Part shown: positions 1 to 11,131 of the stretch, piece by piece
How the letters are laid out: every line of letters starts with the position of its first letter
How positions within the stretch are numbered: position 1 is the first letter of the stretch
Assembly (NCBI GenBank): GCA_039720395.1
Contig: JBBPBK010000053.1
Span: 35,912-99,911, forward strand
Direction of reading: 5' to 3'
DNA length: 64,000 nucleotides
Origin: Liquidambar formosana
Lineage: Eukaryota; Streptophyta; Magnoliopsida; Saxifragales; Altingiaceae
Position numbers and translations under genes: made by a program
Notes under the pieces: model-generated
Seen by the model: only the letters and a program-made list of their open reading frames with translations
Told to the model about the DNA's origin: nothing
Databases searched by the model: none

Positions 1-212
<212 letters not shown>

Positions 213-400
213 CGGTAATGATCCCATCAGCACGTGCTAATAGAGGCTTATATCAACACGACTACAAACTTACAATTGACTGACTATAAATGAACAATTA
301 TCTGGCTCGCGGGCGACATTTGTAATCAGTCAATTTTAGGTTTGTAATCAGCAATTGTAGGTTTGTAGTCGTGTATCAACACGTGCTGATAGGATCATTA

Positions 401-405
<5 letters not shown>
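213..405. mobile_element. Foldback element, variant interior, (TA)n-flanked
   Basis: The ends aatgatcccatcagcacgtg and cacgtgctgataggatcatt are inverted copies of each other. Inside them gactacaaacttacaattg is answered by caattgtaggtttgtagtc. The outer arms match the neighbouring family (cacgtgctgat), but the centre is unrelated to the other copies. It therefore looks like a derivative that kept the ends and swapped the middle. TA microsatellites lie on both sides. Confidence 0.65.
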
Positions 406-455
<50 letters not shown>

Positions 456-460
456 TATAT
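404..460. repeat. (TA)n microsatellite
   Basis: Roughly 25 TA dinucleotides between two foldback elements, ending in the slightly degenerate tagatatatag. Confidence 0.9.
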
Positions 461-830
461 AGTCGATCCTGATCAGGTTGGCACGTATTGATATAAGTTA
501 TATCAGCACTATGCATTGAGAATTGTACCATGTGCATTGATCCAATATATCTCGTAACCCACTTGTACAATGTGCATTGATCCAATATATCTCGTGGGTT
601 TACATAGTCGATCCTAATCAGGTTGGCACGTATTGATATAAGTTATATCAGCACTATGCATTGAGAATTGTAACGTGTGCATTGATCCAATATATCTCGT
701 AACCCACATTGATCCAATATATCTCGTAACCCACTAATGCACAAGATACAACGTACCCCAATACGAGTGTTGATATAAGTTATATTAGCGAGCACATACT
801 CACTTGATCATTTTCATATGTATAGGATGA
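461..830. mobile_element. Foldback element copies, internally duplicated
   Basis: A segment beginning agtcgatcctgatcaggttg is repeated about 145 bp later as agtcgatcctaatcaggttg. Both copies continue through tatcagcactatgcattgag. The shorter word gatccaatatatctcgt occurs four times. This is local tandem amplification of one arm of the foldback element. The other arm ends near 800. Confidence 0.55.
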
Positions 831-1012
831 TGATCAGGTAAGCACGTGCTAATATAACTCATATCAAAACCTGCATTGGGAGTTGTATCTTGTGCATTAG
901 TGAGATGTGAGGTGCATTGAATCAATGCAAGGGGTACAACCCCCAATGCATGGTGCTGATGTAACTTACATCAGCACGTGCTGATGGGATCACCTCTGTA
1001 TATATATATACA
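828..1012. mobile_element. Foldback element copy
   Basis: This is a complete-looking copy. It starts ggatgatgatcaggtaagca, contains gcattgggagttgtatcttg and its inverted partner gtacaacccccaatgcatgg, ends cagcacgtgctgatgggatc, and runs into a short TA/CA microsatellite. It is nearly the same as the copy at 3945-4115. Confidence 0.65.
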
Positions 1013-1276
1013 CATATGGATGTAGTCTCATTAGCACATGTTGATTTTATTTATATCAATACCTTGTATTGGTGAATTGTATCCTATGCATAGATGGGTT
1101 GTACCATATAAGTTACACATACATGGTATACAACCTACAATACATGCATCAATATGTCCTGATTATATACATAAAAATGTAAAATATATGCACACACAAC
1201 TTAGTTTTTGGAAATTCTAAAAACAAGCTCACACATACACACACACACAAACACACACACACATATATATACATAT

Positions 1277-2072
1277 AGGGTCCCCTTCTTATGAGATTAA
1301 CCTAACCTAATTTTGCATTAGGTCACTCTCCAAAACTCTACTTGTGACTTGAATTTTGCAAAGCCGACTGTTAGATTATATCTACTTCATATGAAGAGCA
1401 TGCATAATAAAAATCAAGTTGATCCGAGATTAAAAACTGTTTCATCCATAAATGTCCAAAATGAGTGATTGTTATTGAATAAAAACTTGAGGGCCTCTAT
1501 TGGCACCCCAAGACTTGCTTTTCATCCCCCACTTATTTTATATTTTAAAGTTTTATGAAAAATATAAAAGGTTTTCATAAAAACTTATCGCATATTCTAT
1601 TCAAAAACGTCATTTTGAACAACTTTTTTAAAAAAAGTTCTTCCAAAATCTATCCGTTAGGTAGACTTTTTTGCCATTATAGTATTTACTTCATAAATGA
1701 CTAAAAAGTCCACTTAAACGATAGATTTTGGAAAAACTTTCTTTTAAAAAATTGTTCAAAATGATGTTTTTTAATAGACATAGCAGTAAGTTCTTTTGAA
1801 AACCTTATATATTTCTCATAAAATCTTAAAGCGTAAAATAAGTGGGGGATGAAAAGAAAGTCTTTGGGTGCCAATAAAGGCCTCCTAAAAACTTGTGAGT
1901 TTTGGATCGAATAATAATCAATCTCGGATCAACTTGATATTTGACATGCATCACTTACATAATAAGGCTATTTAATCGAATAGTTGGTTTCACAAAATTT
2001 AAGTCACAAGTAGAGTTTTGGAGGTGCCCTAACCCAAAGTTAAGTTAAGTTAACCTCACAAGAAGGGAACTT
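1277..2072. mobile_element. Long inverted-repeat element (outer)
   Basis: The left end (ccttcttatgagattaacct, then ccaaaactctacttgtgact) is mirrored at the right end by agtcacaagtagagttttgg and aggttaacctcacaagaagg-like sequence. The arms match for well over 100 bp, including aagttgatccgagatt against aatctcggatcaactt. The element is non-coding, lies in TA-rich flanks, and was itself a target for the inner element at 1490-1886. A related single arm lies near 39176-39480. The superfamily is not determined because no clear target duplication is visible. Confidence 0.65.
1490..1886. mobile_element. Mutator-like MITE nested in the outer element
   Basis: The 9-bp direct repeat aaaaacttg lies at 1481-1489 and 1887-1895. 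The terminal inverted repeats are agggcctctattggcaccc and, inverted, aggaggcctttattggcacc. The arms continue inward (ttttatgaaaaatataaaag and its complement). The 9-bp target duplication and long arms fit a non-autonomous Mutator-type element of 397 bp. The same interior occurs at 17713/27546 and 39871. Confidence 0.75.
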
Positions 2073-2089
2073 TATATATATATATATAT

Positions 2090-2272
2090 ATATAGGATGA
2101 TGATTAGGCAAGCGTGTGCTAATATAACTTATATCAATACCCGCATTGGGGGTTGTACATTGTGCATTAGTGGGATATAAAATACATTGATCCAATTCAA
2201 GGAGTACGACTCCCAATGCATGGTATTGATATAACTTATATCAACACGTGCTGAGAGAAACATATATATATA
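2090..2272. mobile_element. Foldback element copy, (TA)n-flanked
   Basis: The copy starts ggatgatgattaggcaagc after a TA run and ends atcaacacgtgctgagagaa before another TA run. Its two arms share gttgtac and tgatataacttatatca words. Confidence 0.6.
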
Positions 2273-2275
2273 TAA

Positions 2276-2460
2276 AATGATGATAATCAGGTAAGCATGT
2301 GCTGATATAACTTATATCAACACTCACATGGGGAGTTGTACCTTGTGCATTAGTGGGAAATGAGGTACATTGGACTAATGTAAAGGGTACAACCCCTAAT
2401 GCATGGTGTTAATATAACTTATATCAACACATGCTGATGAAAACATAACTGATATATATA
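2276..2460. mobile_element. Foldback element copy, (TA)n-flanked
   Basis: A second copy directly follows the previous one. It starts atgatgataatcaggtaagc and ends acacatgctgatgaaaacat before a TA run. It differs from the neighbour by scattered substitutions, so the pair are separate insertions or an old duplication. Confidence 0.6.
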
Positions 2461-2474
2461 TATATATAGTATAG

Positions 2475-2620
2475 ATATATCATGTGTAGGATATCCCAGA
2501 TATCCCGCACGATCATAGCCGTCCGTGAGTGACATGTGCGGGTGCGTGAATGCGCGCGTGTCATTCACAGACGGCTATGATCGAACGGGATAGTCCGGGA
2601 TATCCTGCACGTGATCAACC
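2475..2620. mobile_element. Short hairpin-forming element
   Basis: The left arm aggatatcccagatatcccg then gatcatagccgtccgtgagt is mirrored on the right by acagacggctatgatcgaac then gggatatcctgcac. The 20-30 bp between the arms is rich in CpG (gtgcgggtgcgtgaatgcgc). The whole unit of about 145 bp would fold into one near-perfect stem. It lies between TA-rich stretches and is probably a small MITE of undetermined superfamily. Confidence 0.6.
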
Positions 2621-2639
2621 CTCTATATCTATATATATA

Positions 2640-3585
2640 CACGTGTAAAATGAAGATCTAGACATAACTTGAGACACAAGTTGATTTATCAAATTGTGAG
2701 TGTTGTGCTTGATTTATATGTATATACATACAATTGCTGTCAACTTTGATATCGGCTTGCCCTAGTATTGTTGGGTCTCCAAGACCCTACATCCTCATGA
2801 GTGACACAATATAGTTAGGGGACTTTGGCCACAAGTCCATAAAATAGAACTTGTGTAGGCATAAGTGCACAAAAAATTCTTATATAGCCTAAAGTCGACC
2901 TTAGATTTTTCATACCAAAATACCCTTACCTAAAGCGTAATCTGCCTCCTCCCTAACAAAAACGAAACGTTAAACCTATGTGCATTTCCTTGGAGCGACA
3001 ACTTGTGCGCCTTTGCCTTGAAGCTGTGAATTTGGTGACTTCAAACATCCATTTTGTCATCATGAATCCATCATGCCGTCAAGCTGTTATCGTTGTCATC
3101 CTCTCAAAAAAAAATAAATCTAAAGTAACACTTGGATCTATGAAACCAATTTCGTCTTTATTTTGCTTTTTGCTATATTTTTCTAGAAACCAAAAACGCA
3201 ATATAATTTTTAAAACATAGATATTTACCTGATGACAAGGAATTCAATAATTGCGTGCCTCTTTTCTTGGTAAATCAAGGAGGCTGCGTTGGTGATGTGG
3301 AACTCTGTGATTGGTGGTACGTAGTGTAATCAATTTGCATGGAGATGGGCATCACCCATCATGTGTATCAAGATGTAATTAATTAGCTTTAATTATTTTA
3401 TGGCATTCCTAAGAAGAGTAGGGACAGTATGTAAATGCTTAGAATTGCAGCTTCTATTTTGTAATGGAGGCTTACAGCCAGGCACAATATTCTTGCATGT
3501 ATAAAACTCATAGCCTTTATTAGGCCACATGTGACATGTGGAGGAACGGGGCATAAGCAATGGAAGATATATCTATATATATATA
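2640..3585. other. Intergenic, no recognisable feature
   Basis: No convincing gene is seen. An 80-codon reading frame at 2978-3220 has no recognisable motif and no splice or promoter context, and is judged to be chance. Confidence 0.6.
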
Positions 3586-3587
3586 TA

Positions 3588-3909
3588 TATATAGGATGAT
3601 GATCAGGTAAGCACGTGCTGATATAACTTATATCAACACCCGCATTAGAAGTTGTATCTTATGCATTAGTGGGATATGAAGTACATTAGACCAATGCAAG
3701 ATGTACAACTCCTAATGCATGGTGCTGATATATACAGTTATATTCCCACCAGCACGTGTGTTGATATAAGTTATATCAACACCATGCATTAGGGGTTGTA
3801 CCTATTGCATTGGTCCAATGTACCTCATATCCCTCTAATGCACAAGGTACAACTTTCAATGCGAGTATTAATATAAGATATATCAACACGTACTTGCCTG
3901 ATCATTATC

Positions 3910-3915
<6 letters not shown>
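3588..3915. mobile_element. Two overlapping foldback element arms
   Basis: After a TA run the family start ggatgatgatcaggtaagc appears. It is followed by arms in both orientations (gtacaactcctaatgcatgg, then ggtacaactttcaatgcgag, then ctgatcattatcctctatat). It looks like one copy inserted into, or recombined with, another. TA runs lie on both outer sides. Confidence 0.55.
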
Positions 3916-3942
<27 letters not shown>

Positions 3943-3944
<2 letters not shown>

Positions 3945-4117
3945 ATGATGATCAGGCAAGCACATGTTGATATAACTTATATCAAAACCTGCATTGGGAG
4001 TTGTATCTTGTGCATTAGTGAGATGTGAGGTGTATTGAATCAATGCAAGGGGTACAACCCCCAATGCATAGTGCTGATGTAACTTATATCAACACGTACT
4101 GATAGGATCACATCTAT
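3943..4117. mobile_element. Foldback element copy, (TA)n-flanked
   Basis: The copy starts ggatgatgatcaggcaagc, ends aacacgtactgataggatca, and has TA microsatellites on both sides (about 3912-3942 and 4118-4152). It is closely similar to the copy at 828-1012. Confidence 0.65.
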
Positions 4118-4118
4118 G

Positions 4119-4154
<36 letters not shown>

Positions 4155-4155
<1 letters not shown>

Positions 4156-4475
4156 TTGAATTAATGGTCTAAAGGAGAAAACAAAACATGAAAAGAAGCA
4201 CCTCACTTAGGACGTCCCTCGTACAAAACCAAAGTCATATCAGCAACGTACAAAAGTGCATTTAGTCCCTAGGTACGTGGTTCATCAAGCTCCACCAAGG
4301 ATGGGACTGAAATTTTCTATTGGGGCGCCAGATTGAATGTTGGTGATGGTTTTTTGAAATATTAATCCAAATTTTAAGGAACATAAATAACAACCTTTTA
4401 TGAATCAATGGCTTATATTCTACATTAGTAGTTTATGAAAAACTAGGCTCTTGCGGGGTGGGACGAGTGCTTAGA
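4155..4475 (+). repeat. Dispersed duplication, copy 1
   Basis: About 300 bp starting near ggtctaaaggagaaaac and passing through cgtccctcgtacaaaaccaa and attggggcgccagattga closely match 12140-12485 in the same orientation. Copy 1 lacks a stretch of about 45 bp (around taaatctcggtcagccacc) present in copy 2. No terminal repeats are seen, so it may be a segmental duplication or an old element. Confidence 0.75.
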
Positions 4476-4486
4476 TCCTGGATGTA

Positions 4487-4558
4487 CCTTCCACAAGTTA
4501 TTGACTTCTCAGAAAGATCACCTTCCACAAGTTATTGACTTCTCAGAGAGATCATTAT
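4487..4558 (+). repeat. Tandem duplication of about 36 bp
   Basis: The unit accttccacaagttattgac plus ttctcagaaagatc occurs twice head to tail with one substitution. Confidence 0.85.
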
Positions 4559-4559
4559 C

Positions 4560-5470
4560 CGTGTAGATATGATATGTCTTATACAGATCGTTAGGGGAAT
4601 AATTTTGGTTGAAGTCTCGACAAGAGTAAAACCTAAGATACCCTTAATTGTTAATTTTTTTTAAAAAAAAAGTTAATGACAAACTTTGGGTGAAAATAAA
4701 AATATATATATATGACCCTTACTAGTAGAGACTGGAGAGATTATCTCACAAAGTAAGGAAAAAGTACGAGAATTTTGGGAATTTTGGAGGGCCTTGTATT
4801 GGTCTCATAAACCAAGTGGAAGATTTTGTTTTGGTTTTTTGTTTTTTCTTAAAGCGCTCCAAATCTGAATTATTTTGGTATCTAAACGACTAAACCCTAA
4901 ACCCTTTAAAAATTACAAAAAAATAAAAAATAAAAAATAAATAAAAAGTAAAAAAATAAAAGGGAAAAAGGAATATGATTTACCCTAAACCTTTGAATTA
5001 TTTTGTTTTGGTGCATCTTCACTATTTCTTCCTTCAATAAAATTTTTGAGTTATCGATTATAGGGTTCCTATTGTTGTAAATATGAGTTTGCATATATGT
5101 TAATATTGATATGGATTTCTCTCTATTTGGGTTTCTCTGCAAACAGGACTTCATTCATTAGATGTTTTTTGATCCTTATGTGTGTTGATTGTTTATTTTT
5201 CTACGAATCCATGGGTGGTTGTGTCAAAACAAAAATATTTTTTCTTCTCTTTTGCTTCTCATTACTACTCCTTCGTTGTCGGAACAAATTGCAGAGTTTT
5301 GCTTAAGAAGTTGCAAATAAATAACTAATTCTATGATCCAAAAATGAAAACTCACCTAAATTCTACAATTTGTTTTGGGTTTATGGGATTATCTGGAATT
5401 GATATGAATTTGGAACTAAAAGCAGCAAATGTGTGAAAAAAAATAAAAAGGTCAAAACTTCAAATCCTAC
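4560..5470. other. Intergenic, no recognisable gene
   Basis: AT-rich sequence with A-runs near 4915-4960. Reading frames of 69-82 codons on both strands are low-complexity, with no motif recognised. Confidence 0.5.
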
Positions 5471-5477
5471 AACTCTC

Positions 5478-5713
5478 AAGCCATGTTTATTTGGCTGGAA
5501 TGGAATGAAAAGAATATAATGGAATCCCATTCCAATTCATTCCAAACATGTTTGTATGAGATAATTAAATGGGAATGGAATCAAACAGTAGTAGTAAATT
5601 ATAATGATATTCATTCCGTAATGTTTATTTCAATCTTATTCCATTCCAGACTATTTTGAGTATGGAATCGGATTTCATTCCCACCCATTTCATTCCAACC
5701 AAACAAACATGAC
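5478..5713. mobile_element. MITE with inverted terminal repeats
   Basis: The left end gccatgtttatttggctgga then atggaatgaaa is mirrored by tttcattccaaccaaacaaa then catgac at the right. The body is made of repeated gaatggaat/attccattcc words. The short direct repeat ctcaa flanks the element. It is about 236 bp and non-coding. The superfamily is not settled, since a 5-bp or longer imperfect duplication would fit more than one. Confidence 0.65.
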
Positions 5714-6157
5714 CTCAAAGGGTAGGAAGCAAATCAATCCATTGTATATTTGCTCCCAACTAGTTCAAAATGTGAGGCACAACTAAGCACTTCATGAAGT
5801 CCTACCTCCTCTCAGCAATATAACGATCAATTTTTCATAGAAACTAAATACCCAACAAAGTATGAAAATTTTTCATGAACCATTCTCAATGTGGTTAAAT
5901 TAGTACCTTTTTGCAAATGCCACCCTACTTATTACTATAAGAGTTGATTGAAACATTAACGATAAATGATGCTTGAATCTACATAGACATTCATCTTCTC
6001 GCTGCTTGTTTTCAGATGCAATGAAAATTCTTTTAGTACAGAAATCACCCATTGTAATAAGATGAACAACAAAGAAAAGTATTGATAAAAAACATTATTA
6101 AAGCCAGAAAAAAATGTTAACTACAAAAGTTTCTTGATTTACTAAAGCTAATTTTAC

Positions 6158-6333
6158 ATGTAACCAACAACACAATAAAGTCTTTGCAACAATGAAGATA
6201 CAGCAAGCGAGTCAAGGCATTTAGTCAAACAACTTGGTTTTCTCCTCAAGGCCTTGTCCAAACCAGAGTTGGTAACAATTCTGATATTTTGTGCTACCTT
6301 TTGGTCAAGGACTCTAAACTTTTCCTGCAATAC
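6158..6333 (-). other. Unassigned terminal-exon-like block
   Basis: On the - strand an open frame follows a good 3' splice site (atgtattgcag) and runs about 56 codons to TAA: it begins EKFRVLDQKVAQNIRIV, contains LDKALRRKPSCL, and ends VVGYM. The composition is that of a real protein, rich in K/R/L and not repetitive. I do not recognise the family. It could be the last exon of a gene whose other exons I cannot place, or a gene fragment like the ankyrin fragment 1 kb away. The frame could also be chance. Confidence 0.3.
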
Positions 6334-6693
6334 ATATAGGATTTCAATCAACACAAAGTTTCTTCACATGAACTCGTTTCCATCAACTAAAAAGCAAAAA
6401 TCAGCTACGAAATTCCCTTTCTATTCTTTTAATCAATTTTTGGTCTAAATAGAAGATAAAAGCAAAAATGATCAAACTCTAAAGCACAAAAAAACCAGAA
6501 AAACCAATAATCAATCAATAACAAAAAGAATGTATTTGTTTGTAGAGAAACAAAATCAACCAATAACAAAAAATAGTCAATCAATAAACATCACTGCACT
6601 TTATCCAATGATATTTCAAGCACAATATTGAATTGAAAATAAATCATTGTTGTCCTATTCCACTTATTGGGGAAAACAAATAAATAATTTTGA

Positions 6694-6963
6694 TACTCCC
6701 TCCATCCCAAATTGTTTGAGCCACTTTGACTAAGCACACATATTAAGGTTAGCTATTTAATGCATTGTCATGTGACTCAATAATTTTAACTTTTCCAATT
6801 TTACCTTCTTACTTTATTCTGTATTATGATTGGAGTAATTGTAATTTTAAATATAGGAAGTGGCATATTGGGAAAGTAAAATAATTTTTTGTCTTGACTA
6901 ACAAACATTTTGGGACTTTCCAAAATGGAAATTGTTATCAAACAAAATAGGTCAGAGGGAGTA
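6694..6963. mobile_element. Stowaway-like MITE
   Basis: The terminal sequence CTCCCTCCATCCCAAA at 6696 and its inverted counterpart ending GAGGGAG at 6961 are typical of Stowaway elements, the MITE group of Tc1/mariner transposons. Each end is bordered by the dinucleotide TA (6694-6695 and 6962-6963), the expected target duplication. The body is AT-rich and non-coding, about 266 bp. It sits just downstream of the broken ankyrin exons, in what would have been the following intron. Confidence 0.85.
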
Positions 6964-7150
6964 CTAAATAGATATAGACACAAAAGGCAAAGTGAGTATA
7001 GTGGACCATATGGTCTTCACTGTTAGGCACCTTTTCTCATCTCACCAAAAGAAAAAGTTTACACTATTCAACACATGCGAAAAAGAATACATGAAGTAAA
7101 AAAAAAAAAAAAAAAAGAACCTAACAACTGTTTGGAGAATAGAACCTTAC

Positions 7151-7480
7151 CCAGATGAATCTTTTTGAAGTCGATCTGTTCCTCATGCAAGCAATTCAAG
7201 GACACAATCTAAAGAACCCCAGCAAGCTGCCAAATGAAGTAGTGTACTCCCTAAGTAGTTGCAAGTAAGACATTTATATCAATTTAATGAAAAATTATCA
7301 AGGTAGCTACAATACATGACCTTAATTAATATTAGTACCCCATATTCACTCGTAGAAGCACCAACAAGAACCCCATTGTCTAGGAGGATATGAACTCACT
7401 CTGGCCGACTTTGTCAAGCCGCTAAATGTAGGTGGGTTGCTCCACTTCCATCTCTTATGTTCATAAATTTTGCAAATCCC
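7151..7480 (-). pseudogene. XBAT31-like ankyrin/RING E3 ligase fragment
   Basis: Two - strand exons (7480-7340 and 7250-7151) with a GT-AG intron between them translate to ankyrin-repeat sequence closely resembling plant XBAT31-type E3 ubiquitin ligases. The first reads GFAKFMNIRDGSGATHLHLA, then VHILLDNG. The second reads STLLHLAACWGSLDCVLELL, then DRLQKDSSG. In the intact family these repeats precede a C-terminal RING domain and serve in substrate binding. Here three in-frame TGA codons occur: after LHLAA and after QSRPE in exon 1, and after ELLA in exon 2. No start and no RING exon can be found nearby. The retained intron shows it arose by DNA duplication, not retrotransposition. The family assignment is by recalled motif similarity. 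Confidence 0.75.
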
Positions 7481-7519
7481 CTGCCATCCGATCCAAGCTT
7501 GATCAATCATATGAATTAG

Positions 7520-10500
7520 TAAATTCATATATGTATTATATATGAGTTACAATTAGTAGAAGTGTGCTTGCAAGTTGCAATTATGTGAATTCAAGGAGTA
7601 CTTTGGATTTAATTTTAATTCAAAGGGTAAGGGTTTAATTTGTTTTGTGCTAAAATGTTAAATTTTAGAAGGTATTTAGAGTGTTCACTTTACAAGTGTT
7701 GCAAAACTTTGGAAGTCGAAAGATGCAAGTAAGAGAAAAAGGAAAACAATGGAGAATAGGTCTAGCTGATTTTAAACTTGATTTGGGGTTTTATCTCATG
7801 TTGGAGAACTTATTTTCATTCAATTGAATTAAGATTTGGGTTGGTGCTTATGTAAACATTATGCTATTATATGGAGATGGTTCATAGAAGGAAAAATGTA
7901 GAGCAATGTAATGGTGGGTTTGGTGAAAAGGCAATAGAGTACAAAGAAAAATATTAGGCGTATGCTATCTAACATTTGGCAATTGCACATCCCAATTAAT
8001 TTACCCATGATTTGACACGGGGACTATATGTGGATTTATCTCAGTTGTGTAAGAATCTTTGGAGAACTTCTGAAGGATAGACATGAGTTCATGTTTAAAT
8101 GAAATCTCCTTCTATAATTAATTTACATGAGTGGTTTGCATGAGTTTATATATCGTTAAGTTAGTGTTCCCATTGGGATAAGGAGAATCTGTTCAACTTA
8201 TGTCAAAAATTCTATTCCAGATCCTTATCTGATATATGTACTAAAACCTCTGCATATCAAAAGAAAGAAAGTAGTATCAATTCCTATGAAGGTCCCGATC
8301 TATACTAAGCTCTAAAGTGGACACCAAAGTTCTAAAACAAAAATTGGTATATAAAGGCAGCCCAGATCCATATATTAAAGCACAAATGTTCACTTTTGCA
8401 TCAGAGTGAATCCAGTTTAAATGAATAAATTGTTAGCAACTCAAATGTACATAATAAAGAGTAAAATGCTTATGTGGTATAAATAAATGTAGAAAGATCA
8501 ACTACTTATAAACCATTGTCACTATGGAAGAAATCAAAATGTCAATGCAGGAAAGTGCTTATAATTATGTTTGAATTGAGAGTTACAAATTCTCATTACA
8601 AAATAAAATTTCAAAAAAAAAAAAAAAAGAGGCAGGGATGGGGAAGGAACTCTTAACTTGAGCCCTTTCTTACTAACATGGAGAAAGAGCTCAAGTTCCA
8701 TGAGTTCTTTTCTTGAAAAATACTCAACTACTCAATTCTCCCTGAGCCACATGAAATATAGCTTAGAAACGGTACAAAAAATGAACCCTTAATTCACTAT
8801 CACTCAACGAACTTAACTTCTTAATTGATTAATCCATCATTAACCAAGTCTTCTTAAAAAAACAAGTAGCCTTCTGCTAACGCCAAAGTTGTCTTTAGGG
8901 TTTGAAAATTCTTAATAAGAATACATAGAAATCACATATATACGAATTAATTACTCAATCAATTAAGAAAACCAGCAACAATAATTAAAGAAAGTATAAA
9001 TATCAAAACAAGAATCAGGACCAAACCTAGTTGCCAATTAAATCAAAGAAGTCAATTCAACTCAATTTAATTCAATTACCTATATATTTATCAATACAAT
9101 AGAAAACATTAAGATCAGCTACTCAACCTCTCCTTTTTTTTTCTTTTTTTTTTTTGCTTCGCCCTTACCCATTCTCCCCAAAACATAAATAAATAAACTA
9201 ACTAATTAAAAAAAAATTAAGCCCAGCATATCACAAGCACCAACTCAGGTCTCTTTTTTAGATTCTTCAATCACACTATATTTCACATTCTTTCCAAAAA
9301 AAGTAAATCATTAAGTTTGGTTCCACAGCAAACCCAGCAACGCATTTAACTCTAGTAATTATATATCATCTAATAAAACAACAATAAATCTAAAACCAAC
9401 AAAAGGCTTGAAATGAGGATGACTCACAAATAAATCAATTATTTCCGCAAGAATTAAATTGCAACAGTGACCCAAAAAGGGAGATTATCCTTATTTCCCA
9501 GAACGTCATCATCAGTCATTACTCCATCTCCCACGTAATTCTCCTGTAACAGTCAAAGTTAAAGAATGAAAGAACATTAGCTAAAATGTTCCATTTCATG
9601 CATATTATTTCCATAAAACCCATTAAAAATCCCACACTTTGAACCCTTTTTATCATAGAGAAAATCAAAAGCATATTCAAATACAAGCTTATTTTCTTTT
9701 CCTACCACTCCCTCAGCAACCAACCAAAGGGAAATTCATAAACATAATTTCCAATTCATAAAACCCATCAACCATCTTATAAATATAAATAAATAAAACC
9801 CATTAACAAACCCACAGGAAAAAAAAAAAGTTTTTTTTTTTTAATAACAAATATCAGGCATACAAAAGAAATATCGAATGGTCCAACATCTAATATATTT
9901 TCTTAAACATCACAGTTTTTTCCCCTTTTAGTTATTTGCCTCAAAGGAAGAAAAGATAAAAATCACAAACACAAACAAAACAAACCAAACAAGTTTTTTT
10001 TTTCTTTTTTTGGTCCCTTTTTGTTTTGAAACAAAGACCGAAGAAAAGCACAAAAGAAAACCATAGTGCTCAGATCTCACAGGAATTAAAATGGGAACCA
10101 TAAATAACACATATACCCAAGTAATTGCAATTTCAGCATTACCCATTTCACAGGTTCTCAACTCAACTCCTCCACACCAATTAGAAATTGTGCAAAATTA
10201 ATGAAACAGGAGGCAAAAACTATAGTCGGCAGAAAAATTAAGGGCAAAAAAATGGGAAAAATAAGAAATGAAGAAATAAAAGGCAGAGAAGCTCATCTCA
10301 CCAGGATTGAGCTAGACCGCTAAATGGACCTGGGAAAAAAAATTCAAGCATTAAGAAGTCAGTGATTAAAACCCAAAAAAGAAATAAAAAAATTGAAGAA
10401 ATATAATCATCAAACCATAAAAGAAATCATAATCATCAAAGCACAAAAATCCAGTTAGCCGATTAATGTAAAAGAGACGAACGAAAAGAGAAGAGACATG

Positions 10501-10800
10501 TGTGAACCCCTTCAAGACCACTTCAAAGCCATGGCGAATGAGAATGACAGTAGTAGAGAGAGTGAGAGAGAAGAGACCAGTAGAGAGAGTAAGAGAGAGT
10601 CATAGAATACTATATAAAGGGGTACTTTCCTGTTGTAGACACCATTTTAGTAGAATCCTCCTTATTGTAGTCTTCCCTTATCTCTATATATATCTCAATT
10701 ACAACTAAAATCACTACATTCATGCATTATATAATCAGATAAATTCAAAAATTAAAAAAAAATAAATTAAAATGTAACATAAATAGATATGGAATTGAGA
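7520..10800. other. Intergenic or intronic AT-rich stretch
   Basis: No gene is recognised. The stretch is rich in A- and T-runs (8610, 9130, 9830, 10000). One - strand block near 9545-9470 follows a good acceptor (ctgttacag) and stays open for about 28 codons (ENYVGDGVMTDDDVLGN and on). It could be an exon of the LEUNIG-like gene that begins at 11058, but the match to that family is not evident. The (GA)n-rich stretch at 10550-10610 may be promoter-like. Confidence 0.4.
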
Positions 10801-10828
10801 ACATATACCATACCAACGTGGTCTTTAC

Positions 10829-11058
10829 AAACTTTTGCCTTCTTTTTTAAATAGCTCAGCAGCCTTATGCATCTTCTTCTTCACCATATAATCAAGCAAA
10901 TATAGTTCAAACCTACAAATCCTGAACCAAATAATCACAAAATAAGTAATAAAAATAAGAAAAATAAAAAGTCCAAAAAAATAACAATGGGGCAGAACAC
11001 CATATCAGAGCAAACAAACCCACATTTTTTCAGCATCCCACTCATCACCTGCGGCCAT
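10829..11058 (-). CDS. LEUNIG-like corepressor, first two coding exons
   Basis: Exon 1 (11058-11024) reads MAAGDEWDAEK, with the next Met codon split across a GT-AG intron. Exon 2 starts at 10921 after the acceptor ggttcag and reads ICRFELYLLDYMVKKKMHKA then AELFKKEGK. It ends at a donor near 10829 (gtaaag) or 10833 (gtttgt). The DYMVKKKMHKAAELFKKE stretch is a LisH motif in the form seen at the N-terminus of plant LEUNIG/LEUNIG_HOMOLOG transcriptional corepressors, whose W-AEKM lead-in also matches. LisH mediates dimerisation and, with the following LUFS region, SEUSS binding. The expected next exon (a tryptophan-rich FLxEWWS block) and the WD40 repeats are not found in the 10 kb downstream. 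This is therefore a truncated gene, a gene fragment or a gene with very long introns. Confidence 0.55.
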
Positions 11059-11091
11059 GATTGCCCTTTCAAACTACCATTGACTTCATAT

Positions 11092-11095
<4 letters not shown>

Positions 11096-11131
<36 letters not shown>

